A stretch of 64,000 nt of DNA from Trichobilharzia szidati (lineage: Eukaryota > Platyhelminthes > Trematoda > Strigeidida > Schistosomatidae): the NCBI GenBank assembly GCA_944472155.2, contig OX235275.1:54391228-54455227 (forward strand), in the 5' to 3' direction. The position numbers were made by a program, and so were the translations under genes. The notes below the pieces were generated by a model that was not told the origin of the DNA, did not search any database, and saw only the letters and a list, made by a program, of their open reading frames with translations. Positions within the stretch are counted from its first letter, which is position 1, and each line of letters begins with the position of its first letter. Positions 8,895-19,777 of the stretch are shown in pieces.

Positions 8895-9552
8895 ATTCAA
8901 TTCGACAAGGTTACTTCATTCACTTATGTAGGGAGCATTGTCTCAACTACAGGAGGAACGGACAACGATGTCAAATCGAGAATCGGGAAGGCGAGAAACA
9001 CATTCATCAACCTGAAACCAATCTGGAAATCTTCGTCACTTAGCTTGCATCAACAACAAAATTCGGATTTTCAATACAAACGTCAAGTCAGTCAGTTCTT
9101 CTATACGGATGGATCAGAAACTTGGCGGGTCACAAAGAATATTTCCAACAGCCTGTTGCAGACCTTTATCAACAACAACTGTCTTCGCTCTATACTACTG
9201 AAGATCAGATGGCCGGAAAGAATCACCAACAAGAAACTATGGGAACAAACGAAACAGGAACCAATCGCCCAAGAAATATGCAAGAGAAAGTGGAGATGGA
9301 TTGGACACTCGCTGAGGAGGCCGTTGGGTGACATCGCGCATCAGACCCTCAAGTGGACCTGAAAAGGGAAGCGGTGAGTTGGTCGTCACTGCAAGGGTGA
9401 CATGGAGGAGATGGTGTGAAGAGTAGTTGAAACAGTATGGATTAACATGGATGCAGGTGAAAAGTACAGCAGAAGGCAGAAGCAAGTGGAGACGTGCAGT
9501 TGAAGCCCTATGTTCCACAAGGAACCCAAGGCAATAATAATAATAATAATAA
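8895..9552 (+). pseudogene. RTE-A 3' fragment with (AAT)n tail
   Basis: The frame to 9362 gives 'TSFTYVGSIVSTTGGTDND', 'ARNTFINLKPIWKSSS', 'GSETWRVTKN', 'CLRSILLKIRWPERITNKK' and 'KWRWIGHSLRRPLGD'. These are post-RT landmarks of an RTE-type LINE. A frameshift near 9060 alters the 'IRIFNTNVKSVLLY' stretch. The last part, 'VTWRR..' and 'EALCSTRNPR', is in another frame. The 3' end TATGTTCCACAAGGAACCC is followed by (AAT)n. It is 5'-truncated and inactive. Confidence 0.8.
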
Positions 9553-9784
9553 ATCGACAAGTTTTACAGAGTAACACAGAAACCCATTGAGTTCCTTCAC
9601 TGTCAAAAGGTCCTTGCATATTTTTCGAATTGTAGAAAATACCCATCAGGACATTAGAGAGAAAAGAACAAGAAGTTCGCCAAAGACATCTTTTCGACAG
9701 AGAGAGAGAGAGTGAGCTTCTTGTTCTGTTGAAACTGTAGATATCATGTACAAAAAATACACCTCAGCAGAGATATCATTGTTG
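9553..9784. other. Unassigned, with a short (GA)n tract
   Basis: A (GA)n tract lies at about 9700-9713; nothing else is recognised. Confidence 0.4.
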
Positions 9785-9885
9785 ATATTAGATGGTTGAA
9801 GGTAGTCGACGGGAAGCCTTGGACCTAGGTTTCGTGCTAGTTGGCACTGACTAGTCAGTAAGGATATCTTTGTTGAACTTCTTGT
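9785..9885 (-). ncRNA. SINE-H2 hammerhead, 3' half well kept
   Basis: The minus strand reads CTGACTAGTCA (first box disrupted by an insertion), then the stem II hairpin GTGCCAACTAGCAC, GAAA, CCTAGGTC and CAAGGCTTCC. Stem II, the GAAA box, the palindromic stem III CCTAGG with the GTC cleavage triplet, and the 3' half of stem I are all at consensus. The first box lacks CTGATGA. The tRNA-like head is missing. Confidence 0.65.
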
Positions 9886-9889
9886 TCTA

Positions 9890-10200
9890 GCTATGGCACG
9901 ACGTTGTCTGGAGTTTTAGTAGGAAGACGCCATTACTGGCACCCACCTGGTAGGGTACAAGGACATATACTCACTAAAGATACTGCCTCGTGGTCGTGCT
10001 AAAGTCACGAACTGGCCGAATTGGGGCCCCAGTAGATGAATGATCTACGAGCTTGCTTGCTTGCTGGGAGTTCTTGGGTTCGAACCCCGGTGGGTGGTGT
10101 GTAATGCTAAAGAATGCCAACCGCCTAGTAGGTACTGATTACCATTGGTTCTCTAACCTGACATCAATTCCTGATCAAATTCGGGACAAATTATCTCTTG
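9890..10200 (+). mobile_element. SINE-H1 copy (diverged)
   Basis: The 5' region 'GGTAGGGTACA' and 'GGTCGTGCTAAAGTCACGAACTGG' leads to a tRNA-like head with 'CTACGAGCTTGCTTGC' and B box GGTTCGAACCC. Then come GTAGGTACTGAT and the tail 'GGTTCTCTAACCTGACATCA'. The hammerhead core between head and tail is unrecognisable. Confidence 0.55.
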
Positions 10201-10309
10201 AAAACAAACAGTTGATGTTTATATTTTTGTTCCTTTTTTTATTGATTCGCATAGTTTCGAAACACTGTCCCCTCCACTTCCCACATCGATTATCTGTCGT
10301 TCGACTGGA

Positions 10310-10975
10310 ATTCGATAGATAGATAGCTAGATCAATAGATGGATGCCTGAATGTTTGGATGAATGACATTGGAGACAAAAAACGATAAATAACGTCAGTG
10401 CATAAACATTTTTATAGATTGAAAATGATGATGATGTCATTTCAGATATGTCAAATTGTTTTGCACGCAAACGAGATCTGTGTGTATGTATGTGTGTATC
10501 TGTGTGTACATGCGTGCGTTCGTAGTGCAGGAAGTACGGTAGAAATGTTATTGTGTGTCTGTGCCTTTATTTGTCTGATACACACACGCAAACATACGTG
10601 AATAGACAGACGAATCTGTATGCTTGTCTCGTGTCGTACGACAGTTAAGATGTAAGTCAATGTGGGCTGTTGAAAACTAGTCAGAAAGGACTTATTCAGA
10701 ATGAAGATGTTTAAAACTAGGCGGGGAATATATACCTCCGCTAAGGGGTGTGCTTGTGTGTGTGTGTGTGTAAGCACGCCCACGCACTCTTCTGTCTGTA
10801 TATTACACCGCTAAACATACAAAACCCAGATACTTTAAGTTCGTAAACTGAAATATATTTGAAACGCATGCATGTAAATGAGAATACTATCACACACACA
10901 CACGCACACACCTAAAGGCACATGCGCACACCTAGACGATGGATACCTTCCACCTCACCCTCTCTCTCTCTCTCA
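10310..10975. repeat. Simple-repeat-rich region
   Basis: Interrupted GATA units (about 10312-10345), GT-rich stretches (10480-10515, 10747-10772), an AC tract (10890-10912) and (TC)n (10960-10974). No gene seen. Confidence 0.7.
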
Positions 10976-11510
10976 TTCATGTCTCTTTATCTAATTGTCA
11001 TGATCGGGAAGCGTGATGGCCACTAATAAGAGAGGTGCAGAGACGGATATGGACGGCATATAGACAAAGTGTCCAACATATGTCAGTTAAACCATAAAAA
11101 TGTTCCTTAATGCTTCTTAATCACAATATAATGCGGATTGAAAAACAGTAGGACGCCGCCAGAGACTTTTTTTACCTTTCTATATATTTATATATAGTAA
11201 ACAAGTATATGTGTATCCAGGACAGTAAACACAGGAAAAAAAGGAATTCACATTCCATAGTCAGATTCAATGGAAAATCGAAGTTGGAATTAAAAATTCT
11301 TATCGATCAAGTAGCTGTATGTTTTGCTAAGTCAATCGGGCATGCGAGAATCAGTGTATCGCAATTCACTCATAGTCCCTGGCGTTTGCGTGTGTGTGTA
11401 AGTGAGTGAGTGACTTAATAAAATATTGTCTTATATCGTCAGTTGTGTTTTCCCACATCAGTCAATCAATCAATCAATCAAGACTAAGGCAATAACAGTA
11501 GGAACTAGGG
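10976..11510. other. No recognisable feature
   Basis: AT-rich DNA with a short (TCAA)n run near 11464 and TG repeats near 11390 and 11510. No supported gene. Confidence 0.4.
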
Positions 11511-11513
11511 TGT

Positions 11514-11960
11514 GTGTGTGTGCGTTTGTTTCTAGAGTTTAGCTGTCTAAATCCACAGATTTTCGCTCTTTTTGTTTCTCACGCTATCCTATTCGCACTG
11601 ATAAAACACAGCGGTTGGAAATGCTGGTCTAGCTATCTAGGGGCGGTGGAAAACATCTCTGATTCCAAATGTATGGTGTACATGGGGGGAGATCCAGAAT
11701 CCAGATGGACCTGTTTTGGTCAACGGAACCCATGGGAATTCAACTCCTCACTCTGTTTCACTTTATTGTCTCAGGGCGAGATTTCAAATCAAAGTCCTGG
11801 TGAAGGGGGCCCCATAAGACAACCACGTACCTCGGTCTGGGAGTCAGAGTATTATCCTAGGTCCTACAAAAACTATGAGATATTTTTTCGAGTATATTTT
11901 GGTGCCTATAATACACTAATTTTGTGTTATAAGAATGTTAATAATATCTCTCGCGTTTAG
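11514..11960 (+). other. Unexplained 148-codon open frame
   Basis: This is the longest uninterrupted frame with no link to the LINE, PLE or SINE families here. The middle is Trp- and Gly-rich ('SGWKCWSSYLG', 'GGDPESRWTCFGQRNPWEF'). The ends look like translated AT-rich noncoding DNA. I do not recognise a domain, and it begins in a TG repeat. It may be an unidentified repeat or chance. Confidence 0.2.
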
Positions 11961-12124
11961 TGGTGTGGTATGATGAGTAATACTGAGGTTAGGCGAGTTA
12001 ATCGATGAGGTCATAAAGCTACTTCGACTGGGATATTCAGGGAGGTGTTACGCGTGACAAGCCATAGCTTTCCTGAATCAGAAATGTTAGGTGATATAGG
12101 ATTAATATTCAATTGTTGGATGGC

Positions 12125-12495
12125 AGGGATTTGATTGGTTATTGGATTTTACCAAGAACTGACATCAGCTAGGGAAGCATTGGAAAACCAACAAGGAGTA
12201 CTAAACAGCTGTTTCGTCAGTCTAGTTTGGCACTCTTCATCAGTACGCACCCAGGACTTTCCGACTACAGGGTGAGCCCGTAAACAACTAAGCCACTGGG
12301 ACCCGACCAGGTGGCTAGCCCATGAATCCCAACTTCTGCCAATGTTTACGATACAGCGCGACCATTATCCAATATCATCCACGGCAAGTATTTGTCCTCA
12401 CACCCGATCTTCTGTACCCCACTAGTCACAACTGCTCACTGGAACCTGAACTAGGCCAGTCACTAGTGAACATCAGACATTGGATTATTCTGGGA
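12125..12495 (-). mobile_element. SINE-H1 copy with near-complete hammerhead
   Basis: On the minus strand the order is: a 5' body ('GGGTACAGAAGATCGGGTGTGAGG', here as GGGTACAG and GGGTGTGAGG), 'GGGATTCATGGGCTAGCC', a tRNA-like head 'GGTCCCAGTGGCTTAG', then GCGTACTGATGAAGAGTGCC, loop AAACTAG, GACGAAACAGCTG and TTTAGTACTCC, and the tail 'GGTTTTCCAATGCTTCC'. The CTGATGA and GAAA boxes are intact. Stem II is weakened. The B box region is shortened. Confidence 0.65.
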
Positions 12496-12829
12496 AAGAA
12501 ATCAACGGATGGCATAAATCCATGAAGTCTGCAACTGCTACTTTGAGTGAGACGTGTAGGGAGGTAAAGATTACCTGGCTAATGTCGTCAAGACTGTTGG
12601 TGACGAGGCTGAAAATGGTTTACAATGGTGTAGATGCATCGAGTTATTATTACTTTCTATATTACTATTCTATTGTAGCCTCAAAGATACCAGTTATATA
12701 GTTGCATCAAGGAAATCTATGCATCTGTTGCATTCATAGACAGCTCTTGATGTGGCCTCTTGCTTCTGTGTAGATATTGGATTATCTAATATGCTTAAGT
12801 GAGAATATTAAGAAAAGAAATTAAGAAGG

Positions 12830-13625
12830 AATCCGGTTGGCTATATAGGTGGCTGTTGGCGAAAAGACGTGTACACTGCTCAGCAATTGGCTCTGTTCTC
12901 CTTTATGGCTGTAAGTGAGAAATGGCCATTGAAAGTGGAAGAAAAGAAAAGGTTAGCTAACTGTCTTTGATCATAGGTGTCCGCGTTCTATCTCCCCTGT
13001 TGAGTGGTATAATAAGGTGGGCTATATTGAGGCTAGGCATCGGTAGAGTGCTAGGTGAGTTAGAGGGAAAATTAAAAGACGAGGTTGTGAAGCAACTGCA
13101 TCGATTGAGATAGTTAGGACATGTGTTATGCATGCCTGCCTAGCCATCGCCTTCCTAGACAATGGGTAATGTTAGCTGATTGGCACAGGATGGATCAGGT
13201 TGGTGATTGGACCAAAACATGACTTTATCAGTCAATGAAATCCACAACAGTTAGTTTAAGCCAGTCAGCCACATATGGAGGTGTAGACTTCTTGACTGAT
13301 TGTGGTCTTTGGGATAGTAAGAAGCAATCATGGCTGGATACGATTGGTGTTATGACCCAAAATCGTTATGAATGACTGGCGCAGTTGCGTTCAGTCTTTG
13401 TGATTTTTCATATCCAATAAAACTCTATTGTTCTTCCATATTACTATTCTCTGTGCCTCACTCACACCTCTGTTTATTATCTCTTTCTCTCTTTTGAATC
13501 TCTCTTTACCTTATCTCTTCTCTTGCTTTGTGTGTGCTACATGGAGGGAGTGTGACAACTCGAACAGGTGCCCATCTGTGCAAAATACTACGCTGAAACC
13601 AGTCAGTCAGTCTATAAAGGTAGGA
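12830..13625 (+). pseudogene. RTE-B 3' fragment
   Basis: The plus strand parallels the RTE-B copy at 3480-4225: 'TTGGCTCTGTTCTCCTTTAT' (SVLLYG region), 'TTTGATCATAGGTGTC' (FDHRC region), 'GGACATGTGTTATGCATGCC' (GHVLCMP region) and the same 3' noncoding end with 'TGCTTTGTGTGTGCTACATGG'. Several frames are needed to follow it. 5'-truncated and inactive. Confidence 0.7.
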
Positions 13626-14024
13626 ATGCAGTTTGTTAACAAATATACTAGTCTTAAAGTCGCTTCCCAAGTGAGTGGTTGTTCAGGATTACTTAGAAGA
13701 TGGTCGTTAGAGTTTAACTTCTTTAATTCCATTGCCGGAAACTCAGTGAGGCTCAGTTAGTCCCACACGAAGCCATCAATTAGCGAGAACTTATAATGGT
13801 AAAACACCTGATTCACAGCTGTTTTAGAGCTTTATACAAGCATACAGTCATTCACCCCCGTAGGTGAAATGAAGCTCTGCACCATTCCTAGCTATATACC
13901 ACTGATTGGTCTTGTGCAATCTCGTCTGGTATTTCCTCAACTCTAGTCTAAATGACACAGGTATGCATTATTAACGTCACACTTAAAAAACAGCTTCCCT
14001 ATGGTTCACAGGGACAAAAACTAT
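13626..14024. other. No recognisable feature
   Basis: No supported gene or repeat family. Confidence 0.4.
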
Positions 14025-14250
14025 TGGTAAATTGGATGGAGGATTTCCTCATGAGCTGACATCAGTTAGAGAACCATTGGAAAATATGGTTGGAGTACTG
14101 CACAGCTGCTTCGTCCTACTTTGGGACTCTTCATCAGTACCCACTCACAGGGGGTTCGAACCCAGGACCTTCTGGATGGGGTCCCCGTGGCTTAAAGGTC
14201 TTCGAGCTCTCGAGCCTTGTGACCAAAAGGTCCTGGGTTCGAAACTCTGG
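14025..14250 (-). mobile_element. SINE-H1 copy facing a second tRNA-like head
   Basis: The minus-strand unit covers 14025-14182: tRNA-like 3' half with GGTTCGAACCCCC, hammerhead at 14092-14143, and tail 'GGTTCTCTAACTGATGTCAG'. A plus-strand head starts at about 14183 with 'GTGGCTTAAAGGTCTTCGAG' and B box GGTTCGAAACTC, so the two heads oppose each other. The plus unit ends soon after its B box. Confidence 0.7.
14092..14143 (-). ncRNA. Hammerhead-like ribozyme of SINE-H1
   Basis: Minus strand: GGGTACTGATGA at stem I and box 1 (CTGATGA at 14131-14137), then AGA, stem II GTCC/GGAC around CAAAGTA, GAAG in place of GAAA, palindromic stem III CAGCTG, and GCAGTACTCC closing stem I. One base of the second box is changed and three bases (AGA) sit between box 1 and stem II, so activity is doubtful. 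Confidence 0.6.
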
Positions 14251-14369
14251 CAAGGTATCAGTCAATAGTGGATCTATTACCGGAGAAATATGAATAAGTG
14301 AATTGAAATGAACTGGATATACACTCAAGAGATATTCAGAGGATATCACATGTCAGATCTTCAGATCAA

Positions 14370-14535
14370 ACTTGAATGGAATGTGAACGACGAGTTGGGC
14401 GCCGCTCTTGAAGACTATCATAAAAGACGACAGAAAAATAAGGTAGAATGGACAGTGCAGCCGAAGCTCCATGTTCCACTCGGAAGGCAAGAAGAGAGTA
14501 AGAATAATAATTATAATGATAATAAGCAAACTTTT
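14370..14535 (+). pseudogene. RTE-A 3'-end fragment
   Basis: Contains only the terminal piece: 'AAGCTCCATGTTCCACTCGG', then AAGGCAAGAAG and an interrupted AAT-rich tail. It repeats the 3' end seen in the other RTE-A copies. Confidence 0.6.
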
Positions 14536-14839
14536 AAGGATCTCAATGTTCTGTATGACGTAGAAAACAAAATTACAGTCAATAATCACATAACACAGTG
14601 CATCTGAAATGATTGAGTGAGAAGAAAACACCTGAATCACAATAAAACACACGAGTCGACTCGTGTTTTTTTTTAAAATTCCGTCGTTTCATCTTCATCT
14701 GCACACCTACATACCTACCTAACTACCTACTTACTTACAGATTGTTTCACATATCACATTCTCATCAAGTATTTGATAAAAATCGATCATATTCGAGTGA
14801 ATTCAAAAATAGCGATCGATACAAAGTCCAACTAATAAG

Positions 14840-16495
14840 GTAGAATCAAATTCCTCTATGATTCAACAGCTATATGACAATGCCAGCACCAGCCAGGTGA
14901 TCCACAGTGGGAAAATCAGCGAGGCCTTTTTAGTGAAGACAGGAATAAGACAAGGCAGACTGCTTATTATCACCGATGATACTCCTAATTGTCGTGAACT
15001 GGATTATGCAGAAGGTAGGGAGTGGGAAGCGAGGAGACATGAATATGTCGGACCAATAAGAAGACTATAAAAGATCTGGATTTCGCGGATGATTGATGTC
15101 TAATGTCACAGAAGATTGTTCAAGATAACCAACCAACTAATATTAAGAACGACCAGCACCAAACACCATCAATGGGAGAAATTTGAAAGTTGTTTCCTCC
15201 TTCACTTTTCTAAGAAACATCGTTTCAACCACACAGTCGGAACGGATGAAGATGTCAAAGCTAGCAAGCCAGAATCAGAAAAGCGAGATACACCTTCATA
15301 ACTCTGAAATCAGTTCAGAAATTTTGTGCACTCAGTGAGCGTAAAAAACCAAGATTCGGATTCCGTTCAACACAAATGTTAAGTCAATCAGCTCTTCTAC
15401 ATTATTATTATTATTGTTGTTCCCTTGGGTTCCTAGTGGAACATAGGGCTTCAACTACACGTCTCCACTTGCTTCTGTCTTCTGCTGTACTTTTCACCTG
15501 CATCCATGTTAATCCATACTGTTTCAACTCCTCTTCACACGATCTCCTCCATGTCACCCTTGCACCGACGAACCACTCGCCGCTTCCCTTTCGGGTTCCA
15601 CTTGAGCACTGGCCTGACGCGCGATGTCACCCAGTGGCCTCCTCAGCGAGTGTTCAATCTATCTCCACTTTCTCCTGCATATTTTTTGGTGATTGGTTTT
15701 TGTTTTGTTTTGTTTGTTCACATAGTTTCTTGTTGGTGATTCTTTCCGGCAGCCATCTGATCCACAGTAAAGAGCGAAGACAGTTGTTGATAAAGGTCTG
15801 CAACAGGCTGTTGGAAATATTCTTTGTGACCCGCCGCCAAGTTTCTGATCCGTATAGAAGAAGTGACTGACTTGACGTTTGTATTGAAAATCCGAATCAC
15901 TTTGTTGTTGATGCAGGCTGAGTGACGAAGATTTCCAGATTGGTTTCAGGTTGATGAATGTGTTTCTCGCCTTCCCGATTCTCGTTCGATTTGACATGCT
16001 CGTCCGTTCCTCGTGTAGTTGAGACAATGCTCCCTAGATAAGTGAATGAAGTAACAGCTCTTCTACACAGGTTAGGAAATTGGTGGGCGTGTCACGGGCT
16101 ACTGCAGACTTTTACTAACAGCTCCTGCCTTCGCTCTATATTGAAGATCAAATGGCAGGCCAGAAAGAATTAACAACAAAAACTAATCAAGAACCCATTG
16201 CTCAACAAATACGTAGGAGGAAATGGAGATGGATTCGGGACACGCCACTGGGGAGGCCGTCGAATGATATCATGCGCCAGATAAAGCCCAGAAGTGAAAC
16301 AGGCTTGGGACGCGACGAGTTTGACATCACTTCTAGGGTGACATGGAGGAGATCGTACGCAGAGGACATGAGGGACTTTGGGCAATGGTGTACCCAGCTA
16401 AAGGGGACAGCAGAAAATAGAATAAAGTGATGTGTTGTGGAAATCCCATGTTCCACTGAGAATCCAAGGGAACAATAATAGTAATATAATACAGA
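14840..16495 (+). pseudogene. RTE-A copy interrupted by a second RTE-A
   Basis: The first part (14858-15070) gives 'MIQQLYDNASTSQVIHSGK' and 'VKTGIRQGRLL', the region around RT motif B. It continues with breaks through 15060-15401. The sequence resumes at 16056 and runs to the 3' end at 16440-16495 ('CCATGTTCCACTGAGAATCC', AAT-rich tail). Between them is the reversed copy at 15402-16055. Post-RT landmarks include 'RRRKWRWIRDTPLGRPSND' near 16210. The FADD region is degraded; this copy is dead. Confidence 0.75.
15390..16067 (-). mobile_element. RTE-A insertion within RTE-A, 12-bp TSD
   Basis: AGCTCTTCTACA at 15390-15401 and 16056-16067 bounds a 654-bp insert. Its minus-strand 3' end starts at (ATT)n 15402 and 'GGGTTCCTAGTGGAACATAG'. 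It encodes, with breaks, 'IGKARNTFINLKPIWKSSS' near 15950 and 'FINTNVKSV'-like sequence near 15890. The 5' end is truncated at the 'GSIVST' region, the same place as several other RTE-A copies. Confidence 0.85.
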
Positions 16496-16499
16496 ATTA

Positions 16500-17195
16500 A
16501 GTTGAGGAAAGTAATACATACAAGATGCAGAAAATTTGCTTAGGTAGGCCGATAACTAGTCCCATATGGAAAGCATAGGCAAATTTATTGGGATTCACTT
16601 GAGAGATACTCCTAACGAACTGAAAAAGGTGAGGATTATTCTGTATGTAAATTATTTTATATGACTCTGATAGAAGTGCTAGGTGTGCAGAAGCAAATGC
16701 TTTGGAATACTATCTGGGCAGCTTAACAAACGCATTGTTGGGTATCTGCCTTCATGGTTTCGTGGTTCAGCATTATAATGCTCGTCTGTTATAAAGGCAA
16801 TCCGAAGTTGATTCCATACCGAGGCACTCCACTTCAAAATCTCCTAGTTTTCTAGACAACCAAAAGCCCGGAAAAATAGGGAAGTTAATACTTGGAACTC
16901 ACGACGCTATCCGGGGGGCAAGTTAGTCGATGTGTTTTCTTTCGATGAAGTCAAACATAAGTATGGTGACATGAAATGTTCTCACGATATTTGAGGCTAG
17001 CAAGACTCATTGGGTTACTGAAGAGATGAAAAGATTTGTCATAAAAGTGCTACAAATGTGTGACGGCAAATAGGATGGAAGTGGACTCTCCAAATTGTTA
17101 GTGGGAGTAGCTATCAGGATGTCAATAACACCATCGAAGGCTCCTTTGTGGTAGGAACTAGTCTCCTTCAGGATAATGACAGCAGTGAGCATAAT
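16500..17195. other. No recognisable feature
   Basis: No supported gene. Short frames on both strands lack recognisable domains. Confidence 0.4.
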
Positions 17196-17199
17196 AAAA

Positions 17200-17335
17200 C
17201 AAGATTCGAGCTGAAATCTCTTGAAGTTCTCATAGATCATCAAAATCTAACAGTTGAAACCTGATTTATGTATTCAAAAGGAAGCTACACTTGGTCTTAT
17301 TTTAACCCCCATTTCGATTACATCATCACATCACA
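17200..17335 (+). pseudogene. PLE C-terminal tail remnant
   Basis: The plus frame gives 'QLKPDLCIQKEAT', the closing motif shared with PLE copies at 1140 and 58340. Only the last few dozen codons remain. Confidence 0.45.
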
Positions 17336-17399
17336 ATATCTTTTTTAGTATCTCATTTATGCGTTAACAATTTTCTATCATGTAATTTATATACCTCAG

Positions 17400-17890
17400 T
17401 ATCTTGTATCGGATTTTCAACACCAATGTCAAGTCGGTCCTTCTATACGGGTCGGAGACGTGGCCAGCGTGTCACGAAAAGGATTTCCAAACATTTTCAG
17501 ACTTTTATCAACAGTCGCCATCTTCTCTGGCTCTATAATGAAGATCAAATGGACAGAAACAATTAATAACAAAAAACTCTGTCTGGGAACAAACCAACCA
17601 ACAGGCAAGAGCCGATCGCTTCATAAATATGTAGAAGAAAGTGTAGATGGATTGGGAACACATTGAGGAAACCGTAGAATGACATCACGCGCAATGCAGG
17701 ACATCGCTCGACAAGGAATGCCAATGGGAAGTGACGAGTGGGTCGTCAGTGCGAGAGTGACGTGGAGGAGATCGTGTGTTGAGTAGGATGAGATGAAAGA
17801 TTATAGGCAATCGTGGACCCAGATGAAAGGAATGGCAGAAAATAGAAGAAAGTGTTGTTAAAGCTCTATGTTCCACTCGGAACCCTCTTT
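17400..17890 (+). pseudogene. RTE-A 3' fragment
   Basis: Landmarks run from 'CGGATTTTCAACACCAATGT' (IFNTNVKS region) through 'GGTCGGAGACGTGGCC' (GSETW) and 'AAGATCAAATGGACAGAAAC' to 'CTATGTTCCACTCGGAACCC' near 17880. Many frameshifts; no (AAT)n tail follows, so the 3' end is cut. Confidence 0.65.
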
Positions 17891-18059
17891 GTTCTATTCG
17901 GCAAACTTCGATCACATTACCTGGATATAAGCACTAACTGCAATTTTCATCTCTCATTGGGATCAGTAAAATCCACAGGATATCTAATGGGCCAGAAACA
18001 AACAGGTGTTTGCTTGATCAGGATCAATAGATTGTGAGTTTTACAGGGGGTTTTAATTA

Positions 18060-18345
18060 TTTCCCAAAGTAGATTCTGTCATAAACTGAAGTTAATTAGA
18101 GAAGTATTAGGGTAAAGAATGTTTTGAACTACTAATCATAAGTCGTAGCTGGTGGACTCCCTCGCAGCGGATAGTCATTGATGCTATTGGTTGGAGGGTG
18201 GGCTATATATTGTGATCTGACAGGATTTAGAATTCATCAGTCCCTAGATTCGAAAATTGTTGTTATTAATGATCAATGTGCTCTCTATGGAATCATGAAG
18301 GACTTAGTTTCAATCCCCAATGGGTAGGTAGGTGAGAGCTGCTGA
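18060..18345 (+). repeat. Unclassified repeat, inverted partner at 20490-20680
   Basis: Segments such as 'TTTTGAACTACTAATCATAAG', 'GATAGTCATTGATGCTATTGG' and 'AATCATGAAGGACTTA' match the reverse complement of 20495-20680 with substitutions. (Each is a landmark within a longer match.) The tail 'GTTAATTAGAGAAGTATTAG' hints at a distant link to SINE-H1. I cannot assign a family. Confidence 0.45.
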
Positions 18346-18424
18346 AATTAGGATGGATCAGCCGTCCATGACTCCCTCTCTCTTTTTCTCTGTCCTTGTT
18401 TTGCAATGGTTTACTAACTGATGT

Positions 18425-18480
18425 GATAATAATGATTTACCTTATTCCAAACAGCACTTTTGATACAAATATGGATTTTC
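18425..18480 (-). repeat. CR1 3'-end scrap
   Basis: 'CCAAACAGCACTTTTGATAC' followed by 'AATATGGATTTTCA' matches the reverse complement of the CR1 3' end (compare 36800 and 51610). Confidence 0.45.
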
Positions 18481-19680
18481 AAATGATAGAGAGGATTTCT
18501 AGCTCAGGTGGATGATTTGCAATTAGTAGTAGTGTTCTTTGAGCTAGTTGGTTTAGTTGTGGAGCTTTCGTCGCCCCCTGCTGGACAACATCCCCTTTCA
18601 GCGCAATTTCTAGCATAAAGTGAACTGATTTAAATTTTCCGCGAGTGATAGAATTGAGTCTCCCGGTAACCATCTTTACTTATGTATTGATCATTTTTAT
18701 TATTGACTTGAATTTTAAACTTTCTCGTCACGTGATTTACTTTTATTGGTTGGTATATTTGGTCCATATTAACGTGTTTGTTAACTGCATTTTCGTTTGA
18801 GTACCAGGCTTCTAGGAATTCCCTCACTGCAATTTTAGTGTTTCCTGTGTTTAAAATCTCTACATTCTCCCAATCATTAAATGGGTGTCCATAATTATCT
18901 ACATGCAGTGAAATTAAAGAACATGTATCATGTCTTTCCACAGCTGATTTGTGTTCTTGTATTCTGATTCGAAGGAGACGTCCACTTCGTTGACCGATTT
19001 AATATCTGTTACAGTTGACACAATTTATTTTGTAAAGGGTGTTAATTTTATCTTCTTTTTCAGGTGGGTCTTTTGGTTTGCACAATATTGATTGAAGTGA
19101 TTGTGCTGGCTGGCTTGTGTGCTATATCTATTTCAAACGGTTTTAATATTCGATTTGTTTATACCAGAGATATTTTTTATATATGGTAGGATGGATTTTC
19201 TTGTATTCTTTGATGATGGTTTCCTGTTGGTGTTGTGGCTCAAGTTTAAACACTTTTTGATGAAATTGTCAGGATATCCATTCTTTTTGAAGACCGTTTG
19301 TAGGTATTTTTCTTCCACTCTTGAGTGCTACAATGTGTCTGAACTCTTTTAAACAATGTCTGCACACAGTTTCGTTTGTGAGTAACTGGATTATTGCTAG
19401 TATAGTTGAGTATTTGATCTGTGTGCGTTGATTTTCTATTTACTTGTGTTTCTAAATTTTCTGTGTTAGTTCTCCTGGCTAAAACATCTAAAAATGGGAT
19501 TTTGTTATCTAATTCTTCTTCTCTCGTGGTGAATTTGATGTCTATAGATATCGTGTTTATTAATTTTATGCTGTCCAGAAGGACAACGAAAGCTCCGCAA
19601 CTAAACCAACCAGGTCAGAGAACACTGCTAATTACAAATATGGATTTTTCAGCATGTAGTAAAGTGTACTGCATCTGATA
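18460..19680 (-). mobile_element. PLE-b copy with RT end, GIY-YIG and inverted arm
   Basis: On the minus strand from 19570 downward, broken frames give 'FTTREEELDNKIPFLDVLAR', 'YLQTVFKKNGYPDNFIKK' (RT C-terminus), then 'SLISLHVDNYGHPF', 'NVEILNTG' and 'FLEAWYSNENAVNKHVN' (GIY-YIG tail, frame 18630-18941). The 3' tail at 18480-18615 carries 'GACGAAAGCTCC..AACTAAACCAAC'. The same tail appears inverted at about 19570-19650. This follows the arm-body-arm plan of the copy at 4240-5016 but keeps more of the protein. Stops and shifts make it a pseudogene. Confidence 0.75.
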
Positions 19681-19777
19681 TTCTCATTACAGGGATAATA
19701 ATTCAAACAAGCCACTTACAATGATAATATTGTTCAATACGAATGTGAATATAAAATTAGATTAAGTAGAAATATTA

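Noticed and set aside
10490..10912. Tandem GT/AC runs as a Z-DNA or regulatory element
   Set aside because: Ordinary microsatellites; nothing nearby to regulate.
14640..14675. ACGAGTCGACTCGTGTTTTTTTT as a rho-independent terminator
   Set aside because: It does form a hairpin followed by T residues, but the context is eukaryotic retroelement DNA with no gene ending there.
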